Assembly (NCBI RefSeq): GCF_013375555.1
Contig: NZ_JABXWB010000001.1
Coordinates: 1,178,001 to 1,242,000, forward strand
DNA length: 64,000 nucleotides
Source of the DNA: Sphingobium sp. EM0848
Lineage (GTDB): Bacteria; Pseudomonadota; Alphaproteobacteria; Sphingomonadales; Sphingomonadaceae
Direction: 5' to 3'
Both the position numbers and the translations under genes were made by a program. Positions 1 through 9,575 of this stretch are shown here, piece after piece (within the stretch, counting starts at the first letter, position 1; each line of letters begins with the position of its first letter). The notes below the pieces were generated by a model that made no database searches, was not told where the DNA came from, and worked only from the letters and a program-made list of their open reading frames with translations.

Positions 1-169
1 ACGCCATGCAGGCAAAGATGATGAAGCGGACCCCCTGGTTGATTGCCCAAGGCGTGATGCTGCCGCCCGCTGCGCTGTAAAGCACCAGCGTGCCGAAACC
101 GGCTATGGCCAGCAAAATGCCGAGCACCCGCCAGGGAAATTGGGTCAAAGGTTCAGGGACGATGCTCAT
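1..169 (-). CDS. rodA: Rod shape-determining protein RodA, N-terminal fragment
   Basis: Only the first 56 codons are inside the window; the gene continues past position 1. The visible protein starts MSIVPEPLTQFPW and runs into a hydrophobic first membrane segment and then a conserved-looking stretch (WAINQGVRFIIF) typical of the start of RodA/FtsW. RodA is the SEDS-family peptidoglycan glycosyltransferase that works with PBP2 in lateral wall synthesis. Its ATG overlaps the mrdA stop codon (ATGA), and it is the last gene of the mreB-mreC-mreD-mrdA-rodA operon. The identification rests on this gene order as much as on the short sequence. Confidence 0.85.
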   Translation of the reverse strand, partial: MSIVPEPLTQFPWRVLGILLAIAGFGTLVLYSAAGGSITPWAINQGVRFIIFACMA

Positions 170-2238
170 CGCGCCGTGTCCGCCGGAGGAGGAGTATCGT
201 CGGCGTCGGCAGGTGTAGGCGCCTGAGGTGCGGGCGCCGTGCCGTTGCCTGCCTCGGCCGCGTTCATGGCATTGGCTGCTGCCGGGGGTGGCGCTTCGCC
301 CTTCTCAATGGCTTTGGCGAGGCGATAGGCTGCCATCTGCCGCGCCATACGCTCCGCCGGAGTGCCGCCCCAGCCCTTTTCCAACGTCTCCAGCTTCTCC
401 ATCGCCTTGGCCTGGTCGAACAGGAAGGTCATGGTGTCCGCCGCGATCATCGGTGAGTCTTCGTTCCGGTTGACGTGGCCGCCATGTTCCAGAATGCAGG
501 CGATAGCGTAGCGGGGATTATCGAACGGGGCGAAGCCTTGAAATAGCGCATGGTCGCGCAGCTTGAAGGGTAGGGATGCGTTGCTACGCACGCCCCCGCC
601 GCGCTCTGCCATGGTGATGCGTCGGACCTGGGCCGTGCCGGTCTTGCCCGCCATCAGCACGCCCGGAAGGGACATCCGTGCCGCGCCGCCTGTGCCGCCG
701 CCGTTCACCACCGCGCTCATGGCGTCGCGGATCGTCACCAGATGCTCTTCATTCACTCCGACCGGCGCTGGTTCCGGTCGCTGCGCGCCGAAGATGAAGT
801 TCGGCATCAACTGTTTGCCCGTCGCCAGCCGGGCGGCCATCACCGCCATCTGGAGCGGGTTGATCAGCATATAGCCCTGACCGATGGTCGCGTTGACAGT
901 GTCGTAGACCTGCCATTTCTGATTGTATTTCTTCAGCTTCCACGCAGGATCTGGCACTGTGCCATAGCTTTGGCTGGGGAAGGGCAAGGCGAATTTCTGG
1001 CCCATGCCGACGCGTCGCGCCATGCTGGCGATGCGGTCCATGCCGATGCGCTGCGCCATGGTGTAAAAATAGATGTCGCAACTCTGGGCAATGGCGCCGC
1101 GCATGTTGAGCGATCCATGGCCACGCTTCTTGTGGCAGTGGAACAGGGTGTTGCCGACCCGGATTGCGCCGGCGCAGTTCACCGTGTCCATCGGCGAAAT
1201 CCCAGCCTCCAGCAGCGCCAATGCCACCATCGGCTTCACCGTCGACCCGGGGGGATAAAGGCCCTGAAGCGTCTTGTTGCGCAGCGGAACATGGTCGTCC
1301 TTCGACAACATGTCCCATTCCATATGGCTGATGCCGTCGGAAAAGCTGTTGGGGTCGAAGCTGGGCATCGACGCCATGGCCAGCACATCGCCATTATGGC
1401 AGTCGATCACCACCACCGATCCGCTCTGCGTGGCGAGGCGACGGCCCGCATATTCCTGCAAGCCCGCGTCGATGGTAAGCTTGATCGGATTGCCGGGCGT
1501 ATCGGGCCGGGTGGTGAGTTCCCGCACAATCTTGCCGCGCGCCGTCACCTCGACCCGCTTCGCGCCGGGCTTGCCGGTCAGCTCCCTGTCGAAGGACCGT
1601 TCCAGCCCGTCCTTTCCGACCTTGAACCCCGGCGTGATCAGCAGCGGGTCCTTACGTTCCTCATAATCCTTGGCCGAAGCCGCACCGACATAGCCGAGCA
1701 GATGCCCAACCGTGGCGCCCGCCGGATAGTTGCGCGAAAAGCCCTGGCTGGGCGCGACGCCCGGCAGGTCGGGCAGGCGCACGGATACGGCGGCGAACTG
1801 GTCGTAGGTCAGCTTTTCGGCAACCTGCACCGGACGGAAACCGGCGGATTTGTCCAGTTCCTCCTTGATCCGGTCCACCTCGTCATCAGTCAACGCCAGC
1901 AGATGGGCAAGGCTGCGGATCGTGGCTTCCGCATCCGTCATCCGTTCCGGGATCAGGTCGACGCGGAAATCGGTGCGGTTGTTCGCCAACGGGCGGCCAT
2001 TACGGTCGATGATCCATCCGCGCCGTGGCGGGATCAGCGTCAGGTTGACCCGGTTGCTTTCCGACAGCAGATTATATTTCTCGTTCTCCGCAATGCTGAT
2101 CCAGCCCATGCGGGTCACGAGCATCGCGCCCACCGCCCCCTGCAATCCCCCCACAACCATCGCGCGGCGCGTGAAGGTGAAGGACAAGGAGGCTTCGGTA
2201 ACGGTCTTCTTCTTGAGCAGGGGCAGCTTCAGCTTCAT
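166..2238 (-). CDS. mrdA: Penicillin-binding protein 2 (elongasome transpeptidase)
   Basis: A 690-residue class B PBP that cross-links peptidoglycan during cell elongation together with RodA and MreBCD. The start MKLKLP at 2238 was chosen because it overlaps the mreD stop (ATGA); the same frame stays open upstream, but only as a shadow of mreD. One N-terminal membrane segment lies at about residues 25-45, followed by the dimerisation/pedestal region (PPRRGWIIDRNG). The transpeptidase domain has the SxxK motif STVK with the catalytic serine near residue 332, the SCD version of the SxN motif, and KTGT near residue 532. The C-terminal tail is rich in alanine and proline (about 650-690) and looks disordered. 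Confidence 0.95.
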   Translation of the reverse strand: MKLKLPLLKKKTVTEASLSFTFTRRAMVVGGLQGAVGAMLVTRMGWISIAENEKYNLLSESNRVNLTLIPPRRGWIIDRNGRPLANNRTDFRVDLIPERMTDAEATIRSLAHLLALTDDEVDRIKEELDKSAGFRPVQVAEKLTYDQFAAVSVRLPDLPGVAPSQGFSRNYPAGATVGHLLGYVGAASAKDYEERKDPLLITPGFKVGKDGLERSFDRELTGKPGAKRVEVTARGKIVRELTTRPDTPGNPIKLTIDAGLQEYAGRRLATQSGSVVVIDCHNGDVLAMASMPSFDPNSFSDGISHMEWDMLSKDDHVPLRNKTLQGLYPPGSTVKPMVALALLEAGISPMDTVNCAGAIRVGNTLFHCHKKRGHGSLNMRGAIAQSCDIYFYTMAQRIGMDRIASMARRVGMGQKFALPFPSQSYGTVPDPAWKLKKYNQKWQVYDTVNATIGQGYMLINPLQMAVMAARLATGKQLMPNFIFGAQRPEPAPVGVNEEHLVTIRDAMSAVVNGGGTGGAARMSLPGVLMAGKTGTAQVRRITMAERGGGVRSNASLPFKLRDHALFQGFAPFDNPRYAIACILEHGGHVNRNEDSPMIAADTMTFLFDQAKAMEKLETLEKGWGGTPAERMARQMAAYRLAKAIEKGEAPPPAAANAMNAAEAGNGTAPAPQAPTPADADDTPPPADTAR

Positions 2239-2765
2239 GCCATCACGCGCCAACGGTCGATCCGGGCGCACTGCCGGACGACAAAGGGAAAGAGCAGGAC
2301 CGTCCAGAGCATTTGCGGCGCAACCAGTTGCAGCTTGATTTCTCCTCCACCGGTGATCCGGGCGAAGAAGACGCCGCCGGCAATGCAGAAGATAATCGCC
2401 ATGGCCGCGATTAACCAGTCCTGCCGATAGCTGCGCCAGACCATGCGATGTTCGATGGCGTCGATCCCAATCAGCATGACGGTCCACAGGAACATGGCGG
2501 AACCAATGGGTTGCCCGCTCGTCATATCGTCGAACAGGCCAAGAGGCAGTCCGATCCACGCCCGCCATAATTCGGGGCGCAACAACCGCCATGACAGCAG
2601 CAGCAGCAGGCCGAAGGGCGGCATTACCGGCGATTGCGCAATGACCGGCAGGGCGGTGACGATCGACCCCAGCATCACCGTGATGACGGGCGTGCCCGTC
2701 AATCGCCAACGCGATGGCTGACGGCCAAGGCGCGGCACGGCAGGCTGGAGATGCGGATCGATCAT
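2235..2765 (-). CDS. mreD: Rod shape-determining protein MreD
   Basis: A 176-residue integral membrane protein with about five hydrophobic segments. Its size and hydropathy fit MreD, the poorly conserved inner membrane partner of MreC. The motif GLFDDMTSGQPIG in the middle resembles the conserved MreD loop between membrane helices. It overlaps mreC upstream and mrdA downstream by 4 bases each, so the genes are probably translationally coupled. Sequence conservation in this family is low, and the call leans on gene order. Confidence 0.9.
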   Translation of the reverse strand: MIDPHLQPAVPRLGRQPSRWRLTGTPVITVMLGSIVTALPVIAQSPVMPPFGLLLLLSWRLLRPELWRAWIGLPLGLFDDMTSGQPIGSAMFLWTVMLIGIDAIEHRMVWRSYRQDWLIAAMAIIFCIAGGVFFARITGGGEIKLQLVAPQMLWTVLLFPFVVRQCARIDRWRVMA

Positions 2766-3679
2766 GGCGTGATCGCGTTGCCCGTCGGCGTGTCGACAGG
2801 GACGGTGGTCGGCACATTGGGGTCGGGCCGCGTCACCGTTTCCTCAAAGGAGCGTTCCACCACCACGGCATCCACCTTGGACGGGTTGGCGAGCGGTACG
2901 CCATAGCCGATTTCGCCTTCGATCCGCACGATCACCGCGACCGGGATATTGGGCTGATAGACGCCGCCAATGCCCGATGTCACGAGCAGATCACCCGGTT
3001 TGAACGGGTTGCGCCCTGCCGCCAGCGCGCGGATTTCAAGCGTCCCGTCGCCAAGGCCCGTGGAAATGGCGGGGACGCTGTCATTGGCCCGTCGAACCGG
3101 CACGATATTGCTGGTGTCGGTGAGCAGCAGCACCTCCGCCGTATTGGGCGTCGTGATGTGGATGCGCCCAATCAGACCTTCGGGCGCACGTACCGGCATG
3201 CCGGGCCGCACACCCTGCCAACGTCCGGCATTCAATCGCGCATAGCGGCGGGTGCTGGAGGAGGAGGAGGCGATCAGCCGCGCCGTCAGCAATTCGCTGC
3301 CATCATCCTCAACCAGCTTCAGCAGCTTTTTCAGGCGCAGATTTTCCTGCGCGATCGCCTTGGCTTCGATGATCCGGTTGCGGTCCGCCTCCACCTGCCG
3401 GCGCAGCGCCACATTCTGCGAACCCGCCTGCCAATAGGAAGCGAGCACCTCGTCGATCGAACTGACCCCGCTCACCATATTCTTGAGGCCGACGGACGCC
3501 GGACGCGTGGCCTCGCTCGTCGCGATGCGGATCGCGGCGAAGCCGGTTGGGTCGAAAATGGCGACAACCACCAGAAGCAGGCCGACGGCGGCGCCAGTCA
3601 TCGCCACGACATAGCTGGCGAAGAGGCTATATTGCGCCTTCCGGTTGTGCCCGGGGCGTCGGCTGGGTGGCCGCGCCAT
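2762..3679 (-). CDS. mreC: Rod shape-determining protein MreC
   Basis: A 305-residue protein with one N-terminal membrane segment (about residues 20-45), a coiled-coil stretch (about 80-125, with IIEAKAIAQENLRLKKLLK) and a periplasmic beta-rich domain with motifs such as GLIGRI and VTSGIGG. This is the standard MreC layout. MreC forms a periplasmic scaffold linking MreB to PBP2. The gene lies 11 bases downstream of mreB and overlaps mreD. The C-terminal tail is rich in proline and threonine. Confidence 0.95.
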   Translation of the reverse strand: MARPPSRRPGHNRKAQYSLFASYVVAMTGAAVGLLLVVVAIFDPTGFAAIRIATSEATRPASVGLKNMVSGVSSIDEVLASYWQAGSQNVALRRQVEADRNRIIEAKAIAQENLRLKKLLKLVEDDGSELLTARLIASSSSSTRRYARLNAGRWQGVRPGMPVRAPEGLIGRIHITTPNTAEVLLLTDTSNIVPVRRANDSVPAISTGLGDGTLEIRALAAGRNPFKPGDLLVTSGIGGVYQPNIPVAVIVRIEGEIGYGVPLANPSKVDAVVVERSFEETVTRPDPNVPTTVPVDTPTGNAITP

Positions 3680-3690
3680 CCACTAGCTCC

Positions 3691-4749
<1,059 letters not shown>

Positions 4750-4884
4750 TCAACCCGCATGCCCCGGCGAAGCGAACCGGGACAGTCGGAAAGTTCGCCC
4801 CACGTTCCACCCGCCCCCTGGGTAATCAATTTTTCTAAGGCTTGCGTCTCGCGGAAAGCGCTCGCTTGGGCTAGTCACAAATCA

Positions 4885-6663
4885 ATGTCAATACGCCGTC
4901 TGCCCGAACATCTGGTCAATCGCATCGCCGCGGGTGAAGTGGTCGAAAGACCCGCCAGCGCGCTCAAGGAAATCATTGAAAATGCACTGGATGCCGGATC
5001 GCGCCGGATTTCGGTCCGCATTTCCAATGGCGGACTGGACCGGATCGAGGTGAGCGATGATGGCTGCGGCATGGATTCGGGTGAGATCGCGCTGGCGCTG
5101 GAACGGCACGCGACCTCCAAATTGCCCGACGATGCCATAGAGAATGTCGCGACTCTCGGTTTCCGTGGCGAAGCGCTGCCCTCCATCGCCAGCGTCGCCC
5201 GCCTGTCGATCGACAGCCGCCCGGCGGGCCAGGACGGCTGGAACCGAACCGTCGACAACGGTGTGGTCGTGCATGAAGGTCCCGCCGCCCTGCCGCCCGG
5301 AACACGGGTCACGGTGGAGCAACTCTTCGGCCGCGTGCCGGCGCGCCGCAAATTCCTGCGCTCGGCCAAGGCGGAATATGCCGCCTGTCTGGATGTGGTC
5401 CGCCGCCTCGCCATGGCGCACCCTTCGGTCGCCTTCAGCATGGAGCATGACGGCCGCCGGGTGCTGGGCGTGCAGGCCGACGAAGCGCGGGAAGACCGGG
5501 TGGCGGCGCTGACCGACCGGGCGCTGGCGGAAAATCATGTCATTGTCGCGCTGGAACGGGAAGGGGTCCGCCTGTCCGGCGTGGCCTCGCTGCCGACCTA
5601 TAACCGGGGCGTGGGCGATCACCAGTTCCTCTTCGTCAACGGTCGCCCAGTGCGTGACCGCCTGCTGGTCGGGTCAGTCCGCGGCGCCTATGCCGACATG
5701 TTGGCGCGCGACCGGCATCCGGTCGTCGCCCTGTTCCTCGACGTTCCGCCGCTGGAGGTCGACGTCAACGTTCACCCCGCCAAGACCGAAGTGCGCTTCC
5801 GTGACCCGGCGCTTATCCGTGGCATGATCGTGTCGGGCCTCCGCCGCGCACTGGACGCGGAAGGGTTTCGCGCCGTGCAACATGCCGATCCGGCAGGCCT
5901 TTCCGCCTGGAAGCCGGAGCCGGTCTCGCCCACGCCGATTGGCGCCATGCCGATCTTTGAAGCGGCAGGCGCGCCTTCACCCGCCCCGAGCTATTCCGTG
6001 GCCGACCGCCGCCCCAGCTTCTTCACCCCGCCGCCCCAGGCCCGCGCCGAACCCGCTGCCGCGCCCGCCCCGGAAGGCAACAGCTTTCCGCTCGGCGTCG
6101 CCCGAGGTCAGGTCGCGCGCACCTATATCGTCGCGGAGGCGGAGGACGGCCTTGTCATCGTCGACCAGCACGCCGCCCATGAGCGGTTGACGCTTGAACG
6201 GATGCGACGGGCAATGGAGGGGCAGGGCGTCGCGGCGCAGGCGCTGCTGCTTCCTGAGGTGGTGGAACTGGATGAACCCGCCTGCGACCGGCTGGAAGCG
6301 CGGATCGGAGAGTTGAGTGAGTTCGGTCTGGAACTGGAGCGCTTCGGCCCTGCCGCCATGCTGGTTCGGGCCACGCCGGCGATGCTGGGGCAGGGTGATG
6401 TTCAGGGGCTGGTGTCCGATCTGGCCGACGATCTCGCCGCCTATGACAGCGCGCTCTCGCTGAAGGAGCGGCTTGATCTGGTCGCGGCCACCATGGCGTG
6501 TCACGGCTCCGTCCGCGCCGGGCGAATTCTCAGCGTGGCGGAGATGAATGCCCTGCTGCGCGAAATGGAAATCACCCCCCGCAGCGGCCAGTGCAATCAT
6601 GGCCGACCGACATGGGTGAAACTGGGGCATGGCGACATAGAGAAGCTGTTCGGGAGGAAATGA
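4885..6663 (+). CDS. mutL: DNA mismatch repair protein MutL with endonuclease motif
   Basis: A 592-residue MutL. The start MSIRRLPEHLVNRIAAGEVV at 4885 is the family start; the upstream reading frame overlaps mreB and was discarded. The N-terminal GHKL ATPase shows EIIENALDAG (catalytic Glu), DDGCGM and GFRGEAL. A proline-rich linker spans about residues 335-400. The C-terminal dimerisation domain carries DQHAAHERLTLE starting near residue 427, which fits the DQHA(x)2E(x)4E metal-binding motif of endonuclease-type MutL, plus QCNHGRP near residue 570. This suits a bacterium without MutH. A small secreted-protein gene starts in overlap with the stop codon. Confidence 0.97.
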   Translation: MSIRRLPEHLVNRIAAGEVVERPASALKEIIENALDAGSRRISVRISNGGLDRIEVSDDGCGMDSGEIALALERHATSKLPDDAIENVATLGFRGEALPSIASVARLSIDSRPAGQDGWNRTVDNGVVVHEGPAALPPGTRVTVEQLFGRVPARRKFLRSAKAEYAACLDVVRRLAMAHPSVAFSMEHDGRRVLGVQADEAREDRVAALTDRALAENHVIVALEREGVRLSGVASLPTYNRGVGDHQFLFVNGRPVRDRLLVGSVRGAYADMLARDRHPVVALFLDVPPLEVDVNVHPAKTEVRFRDPALIRGMIVSGLRRALDAEGFRAVQHADPAGLSAWKPEPVSPTPIGAMPIFEAAGAPSPAPSYSVADRRPSFFTPPPQARAEPAAAPAPEGNSFPLGVARGQVARTYIVAEAEDGLVIVDQHAAHERLTLERMRRAMEGQGVAAQALLLPEVVELDEPACDRLEARIGELSEFGLELERFGPAAMLVRATPAMLGQGDVQGLVSDLADDLAAYDSALSLKERLDLVAATMACHGSVRAGRILSVAEMNALLREMEITPRSGQCNHGRPTWVKLGHGDIEKLFGRK

Positions 6664-6665
6664 GG

Positions 6666-7178
6666 ATGAAGCGGCTGCTGTTCCTGTTGGCACTCTGCCC
6701 GATGGCGGCGCATGCCGCGCCCGATCCCTGCGCGGTCGTACCCCGACTGGCGGAACCCTGGACAAGCTGGACGCAAAACGGCGCGGCCACAGGCGGCGGC
6801 ACTGTTTCAACCGCGCCCCGCCTGATCCTGGGTAAGCCCGTCACCGCCAGCCTGCGTCCCGGCGCGCAGGTCCAGTTTGCTGTTCCGCCGGGCAGGAGCG
6901 CACCGAAAAGCTATGCCGGCCTCTTCACGCTGGCGGTAAAGGACGCGGCGCGGATAGGTATCGCCCTGTCGGAGGGGGCGTGGGTCGATGTGGCAACGGG
7001 GTCGGTCGCGCTTTCGTCCGTCGATCATGGCCATGGCCCGGATTGTTCGGGCATCAGCAAGATCGTCTGGTTCGACCTGCCGCCAGGGCTTCACACCATT
7101 CAGATCGCGGGGTCGCCCAAAGCGACCATCCGCATCATGGCCGCCGACGCCCGCGCCAACCAACCGCGCCCTCAATAG
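6666..7178 (+). CDS. Small secreted protein of unknown function
   Basis: A 170-residue protein with a clear signal peptide (MKRLLFLLALCPMAAHAA, cleavage probably after AHA). The mature part has two or three cysteines (DPCAVV and PDCSGI) that could form a disulfide, and a mostly beta pattern with repeated short hydrophobic strands. I recognise no catalytic motif. An in-frame ATG at 6660 overlaps the mutL stop; ATG 6666 gives better spacing to the GGGAGG ribosome site at about 6651-6656. Overlap or near-overlap with mutL suggests co-transcription, but a functional link to repair is not implied. Confidence 0.75.
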   Translation: MKRLLFLLALCPMAAHAAPDPCAVVPRLAEPWTSWTQNGAATGGGTVSTAPRLILGKPVTASLRPGAQVQFAVPPGRSAPKSYAGLFTLAVKDAARIGIALSEGAWVDVATGSVALSSVDHGHGPDCSGISKIVWFDLPPGLHTIQIAGSPKATIRIMAADARANQPRPQ

Positions 7179-7179
7179 G

Positions 7180-7644
7180 TCAGGCTGGACGCGTACGGAA
7201 AATGGCGATGGGAATCATCTTCAGCACCGGCTCGTCGCGCTGATTGAACAGCGTTACGCGGGACCTCACAATGCCCATTTCCGGGCGGCTTCTCGACGCC
7301 TTCTTCTCGATCACTTCCGATGTGCCGCGCAGCGTGTCACCGGGGCGAACGGGTTGCAGCCAGCGCAATTCGTCCACACCCATCGCGCCCAGGCTGGCTG
7401 CCTGAACGCCCGGCTGTTTCTGCCAGGCGGCCACCATCATCTTCATGCTGAGCGCCGTCGTATGCCAACCGCTGGCGGAGAGGCTCCCGAAATGGGTTTG
7501 CGCCGCCGCCTCATCCGACAGGTGAAAGGGCTGAGGGTCGAACTCGCTGGCAAAGGCGATGACTTCCTCGCGGCTGATGTTCAGGGGGCCGAACTCGCTC
7601 CGGTCGCCCAGCTGCACATCTTCGAAATAAACGATCTCGTTCAC
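7180..7644 (-). CDS. MaoC-like hot-dog dehydratase
   Basis: A 154-residue single hot-dog domain of the MaoC/R-specific enoyl-CoA hydratase type. The motif FDPQPFH, followed by ASGWHT, matches the catalytic Asp/His region of this family. No ATG is available; GTG at 7644 was chosen because a purine-rich AAGGA stretch lies a suitable distance upstream, while a TTG at 7662 would add six residues. It is convergent with the upstream small secreted gene, with 1 base between them. The substrate cannot be named from sequence; an acyl-CoA is likely. Confidence 0.8.
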   Translation of the reverse strand: MNEIVYFEDVQLGDRSEFGPLNISREEVIAFASEFDPQPFHLSDEAAAQTHFGSLSASGWHTTALSMKMMVAAWQKQPGVQAASLGAMGVDELRWLQPVRPGDTLRGTSEVIEKKASRSRPEMGIVRSRVTLFNQRDEPVLKMIPIAIFRTRPA

Positions 7645-7718
7645 TTCCGTTTCCTTCTGCAACGGGCCAAGAGGTAGGAGTGCTTTACGTTCCCGTCAAG
7701 TTTCCGTTGACGAAAACG

Positions 7719-8996
7719 TCAATTCCTGACCAGGCCAGCCAGCACCGCCGGATTACCGTCGCCTGCCACTGGCTTCACGCCCAGCAGCCGCGCCAGCAAT
7801 GGATAGACATCGATATTGGTGAAGTCCGCCGCCGGGTGGAAGCGCGTGTCGAAGGCCGGACCATTAGCGATGAACAGAGCCTGCATTTCCGGCGCCTGAT
7901 CGTCCCAGCCATGATCGCCGCCGGCAAAAGGTCTGGCGGGCGTGGTCGGCTGGATGATCCAGCCGGTTTCCGCGAGGCAGAAATAGGGCGGGATGCGCCG
8001 ATGCGTGCCATAGTGGAAACGGGCGGGTATCTCGCTTTTACGCCAGCATTGCATATGCGGTCGGGGTTTCAGGAGGCGCGCTTCCAACGCCCTCTCATGC
8101 CCCGGCTGCGCGGCTAGGCTGGCATAAGGTCCGCTCTCGACGATGCGATAGTCGGCAGGGTCCGCGACCTTGTCCATCGCCACCACGCGCTCGCTGCTCT
8201 TCTGCGCCATGCCATGATCGGAGACGATGACCAGATTGGCAGGCTGGCCCAAATCTTTCAGCCCGGCGATCAATCGGCCGATCTGCCTGTCGACCGCCGC
8301 CGCCGCTTCAGTCGCTTCGGATGAATCCGGCCCTTTCTCATGCCCCGCCGTATCGACCACGTCGAAATAGAGCGTCAGGAAACGCGGCCGGATGTCCGCC
8401 GGACGACGCAGCAGGTCCAGCACGCCATTCACGCGCTGGTCCGCGGAAATCTCCTCATTGAACTGCGCCCAGTCGCTCGGCCGCGTGCCGCCGGTGATCC
8501 GACGGGGCCAGTCCGTGGCCTTTGTTCCACCCCAGGCGACATTGGAGCCGGGCCAGAAGAGAGTGGCCGTGCGTATCCCCGCCTTTTCCGCCGTGACCCA
8601 GATCGGTTCAGCCTCGTTCCACCAATAGGGATCGTCGCTGGCCATGGTGAATTTCTCACCCGGCCGCGACGCGTCCTCCATGGTGTTGGCGACGATGCCA
8701 CTGCGGTCGGGCCGGTCGCCGGTAACGATGGCCCAGTGGTTGGGAAAGGTCTTGGTCGGGAAGGAAGGGCGCATGGACGCTTCGACGCCGCCCGCCGCCA
8801 GTGCGTTGAGGTTCGGCGCCACGCCGCGTTTCAGATAATCGGGGCGAAAGCCGTCGATGGACAGAAGAATGGTGACAGGCTGCCGTTGTTCGACCGGCAC
8901 GGCCATGGTCGAAACCGGGCGCTGCCCGACCGGGGCACATGCGGCCAGGGCGGCGAAGGAGATCAGGCAGGCAAGGGGGAAGGAACGCATGAACAT
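7719..8996 (-). CDS. Lipoprotein phosphodiesterase / nucleotide pyrophosphatase family
   Basis: A 425-residue protein of the alkaline phosphatase superfamily, ectonucleotide pyrophosphatase/phosphodiesterase (NPP) branch. It has an N-terminal lipoprotein signal with the lipobox LAAC, so it is probably anchored in an envelope membrane. The metal-binding and nucleophile regions are visible: LLSIDGFRPDYL (Asp), PSFPTKTFPNHW (Thr nucleophile region), FDVVDTAGHEKG (Asp/His), VSDHGMA (Asp-His), and GDHGWD. An internal ATG at 8990 would only shorten the signal peptide. The likely substrate is a nucleotide or phosphodiester, but this cannot be decided here. Confidence 0.88.
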   Translation of the reverse strand: MFMRSFPLACLISFAALAACAPVGQRPVSTMAVPVEQRQPVTILLSIDGFRPDYLKRGVAPNLNALAAGGVEASMRPSFPTKTFPNHWAIVTGDRPDRSGIVANTMEDASRPGEKFTMASDDPYWWNEAEPIWVTAEKAGIRTATLFWPGSNVAWGGTKATDWPRRITGGTRPSDWAQFNEEISADQRVNGVLDLLRRPADIRPRFLTLYFDVVDTAGHEKGPDSSEATEAAAAVDRQIGRLIAGLKDLGQPANLVIVSDHGMAQKSSERVVAMDKVADPADYRIVESGPYASLAAQPGHERALEARLLKPRPHMQCWRKSEIPARFHYGTHRRIPPYFCLAETGWIIQPTTPARPFAGGDHGWDDQAPEMQALFIANGPAFDTRFHPAADFTNIDVYPLLARLLGVKPVAGDGNPAVLAGLVRN

Positions 8997-9043
8997 GGCT
9001 GACCGCTTAGCAGGCGGATTGCGACGATAAAGTGACGAATGCG

Positions 9044-9568
9044 TCACCCTTCGCCGACAAAAGCCGTCAGCGTCATCCACGCGGTGAGTTTGGCGTCCCG
9101 CGACATGCTGGCAAAGGCGCCGGAGGAGGAGGGGAGGTCGATCAGCGTCAGCCCGATGCGCTCGCCAAGTTGCCGACGGCTATGCAGCGCCGCTGTCCTG
9201 CCGTTGAAGGCGACGGCCTCCAGCATCGGAAGCCGGGCCACGAAAGCGCTGAGATCGCGCAACTCCGCTCCCCGAATGGCGCTGTCGAGGCTACCCGGAC
9301 GATCCGCGCTTTCGATCACGTCCCACAGGCCGACCCGCCGGGCCTTCAGCCGCTTCAACCGCATCGCATAGGGTTGGTTGCGCAGATCCTCCCCCAGCAC
9401 GTCGCCGATCAGCGCCCAGAAGGCATTGCCGCGGTGGGCATAATATTCGCCCTGCTTGATCGATGCGTCGCCGGGCAGGCTACCGAGAATCAGCAGCCTT
9501 GTCCCTTCATCGACACTGGGCGGAAAGGCCGCCTTGCGCCGGGCGGGCATCTGTCCCAGGCGCAGCAT
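9044..9568 (-). CDS. DNA-deoxyinosine (hypoxanthine) glycosylase, UDG superfamily
   Basis: A 174-residue member of the uracil-DNA glycosylase superfamily. The motif LGSLPGDASIKQGEYYAH followed by GNAFW near residues 30-55 is characteristic of the hypoxanthine/deoxyinosine glycosylase group (family 6). A C-terminal motif LPSSSGAFAS fits the second active-site loop. The enzyme would remove deaminated adenine from DNA. The start lies 7 bases after the ychF stop, so the two are probably one transcript. Assignment to the deoxyinosine group rather than Mug is from motif memory. Confidence 0.8.
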   Translation of the reverse strand: MLRLGQMPARRKAAFPPSVDEGTRLLILGSLPGDASIKQGEYYAHRGNAFWALIGDVLGEDLRNQPYAMRLKRLKARRVGLWDVIESADRPGSLDSAIRGAELRDLSAFVARLPMLEAVAFNGRTAALHSRRQLGERIGLTLIDLPSSSGAFASMSRDAKLTAWMTLTAFVGEG

Positions 9569-9575
9569 GGATCGA

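Noticed and set aside
742..2430. Long plus-strand open frame of 562 codons opposite mrdA
   Set aside because: It is a mirror of mrdA in high-GC DNA, has low-complexity Arg/His-rich composition and no family motif.
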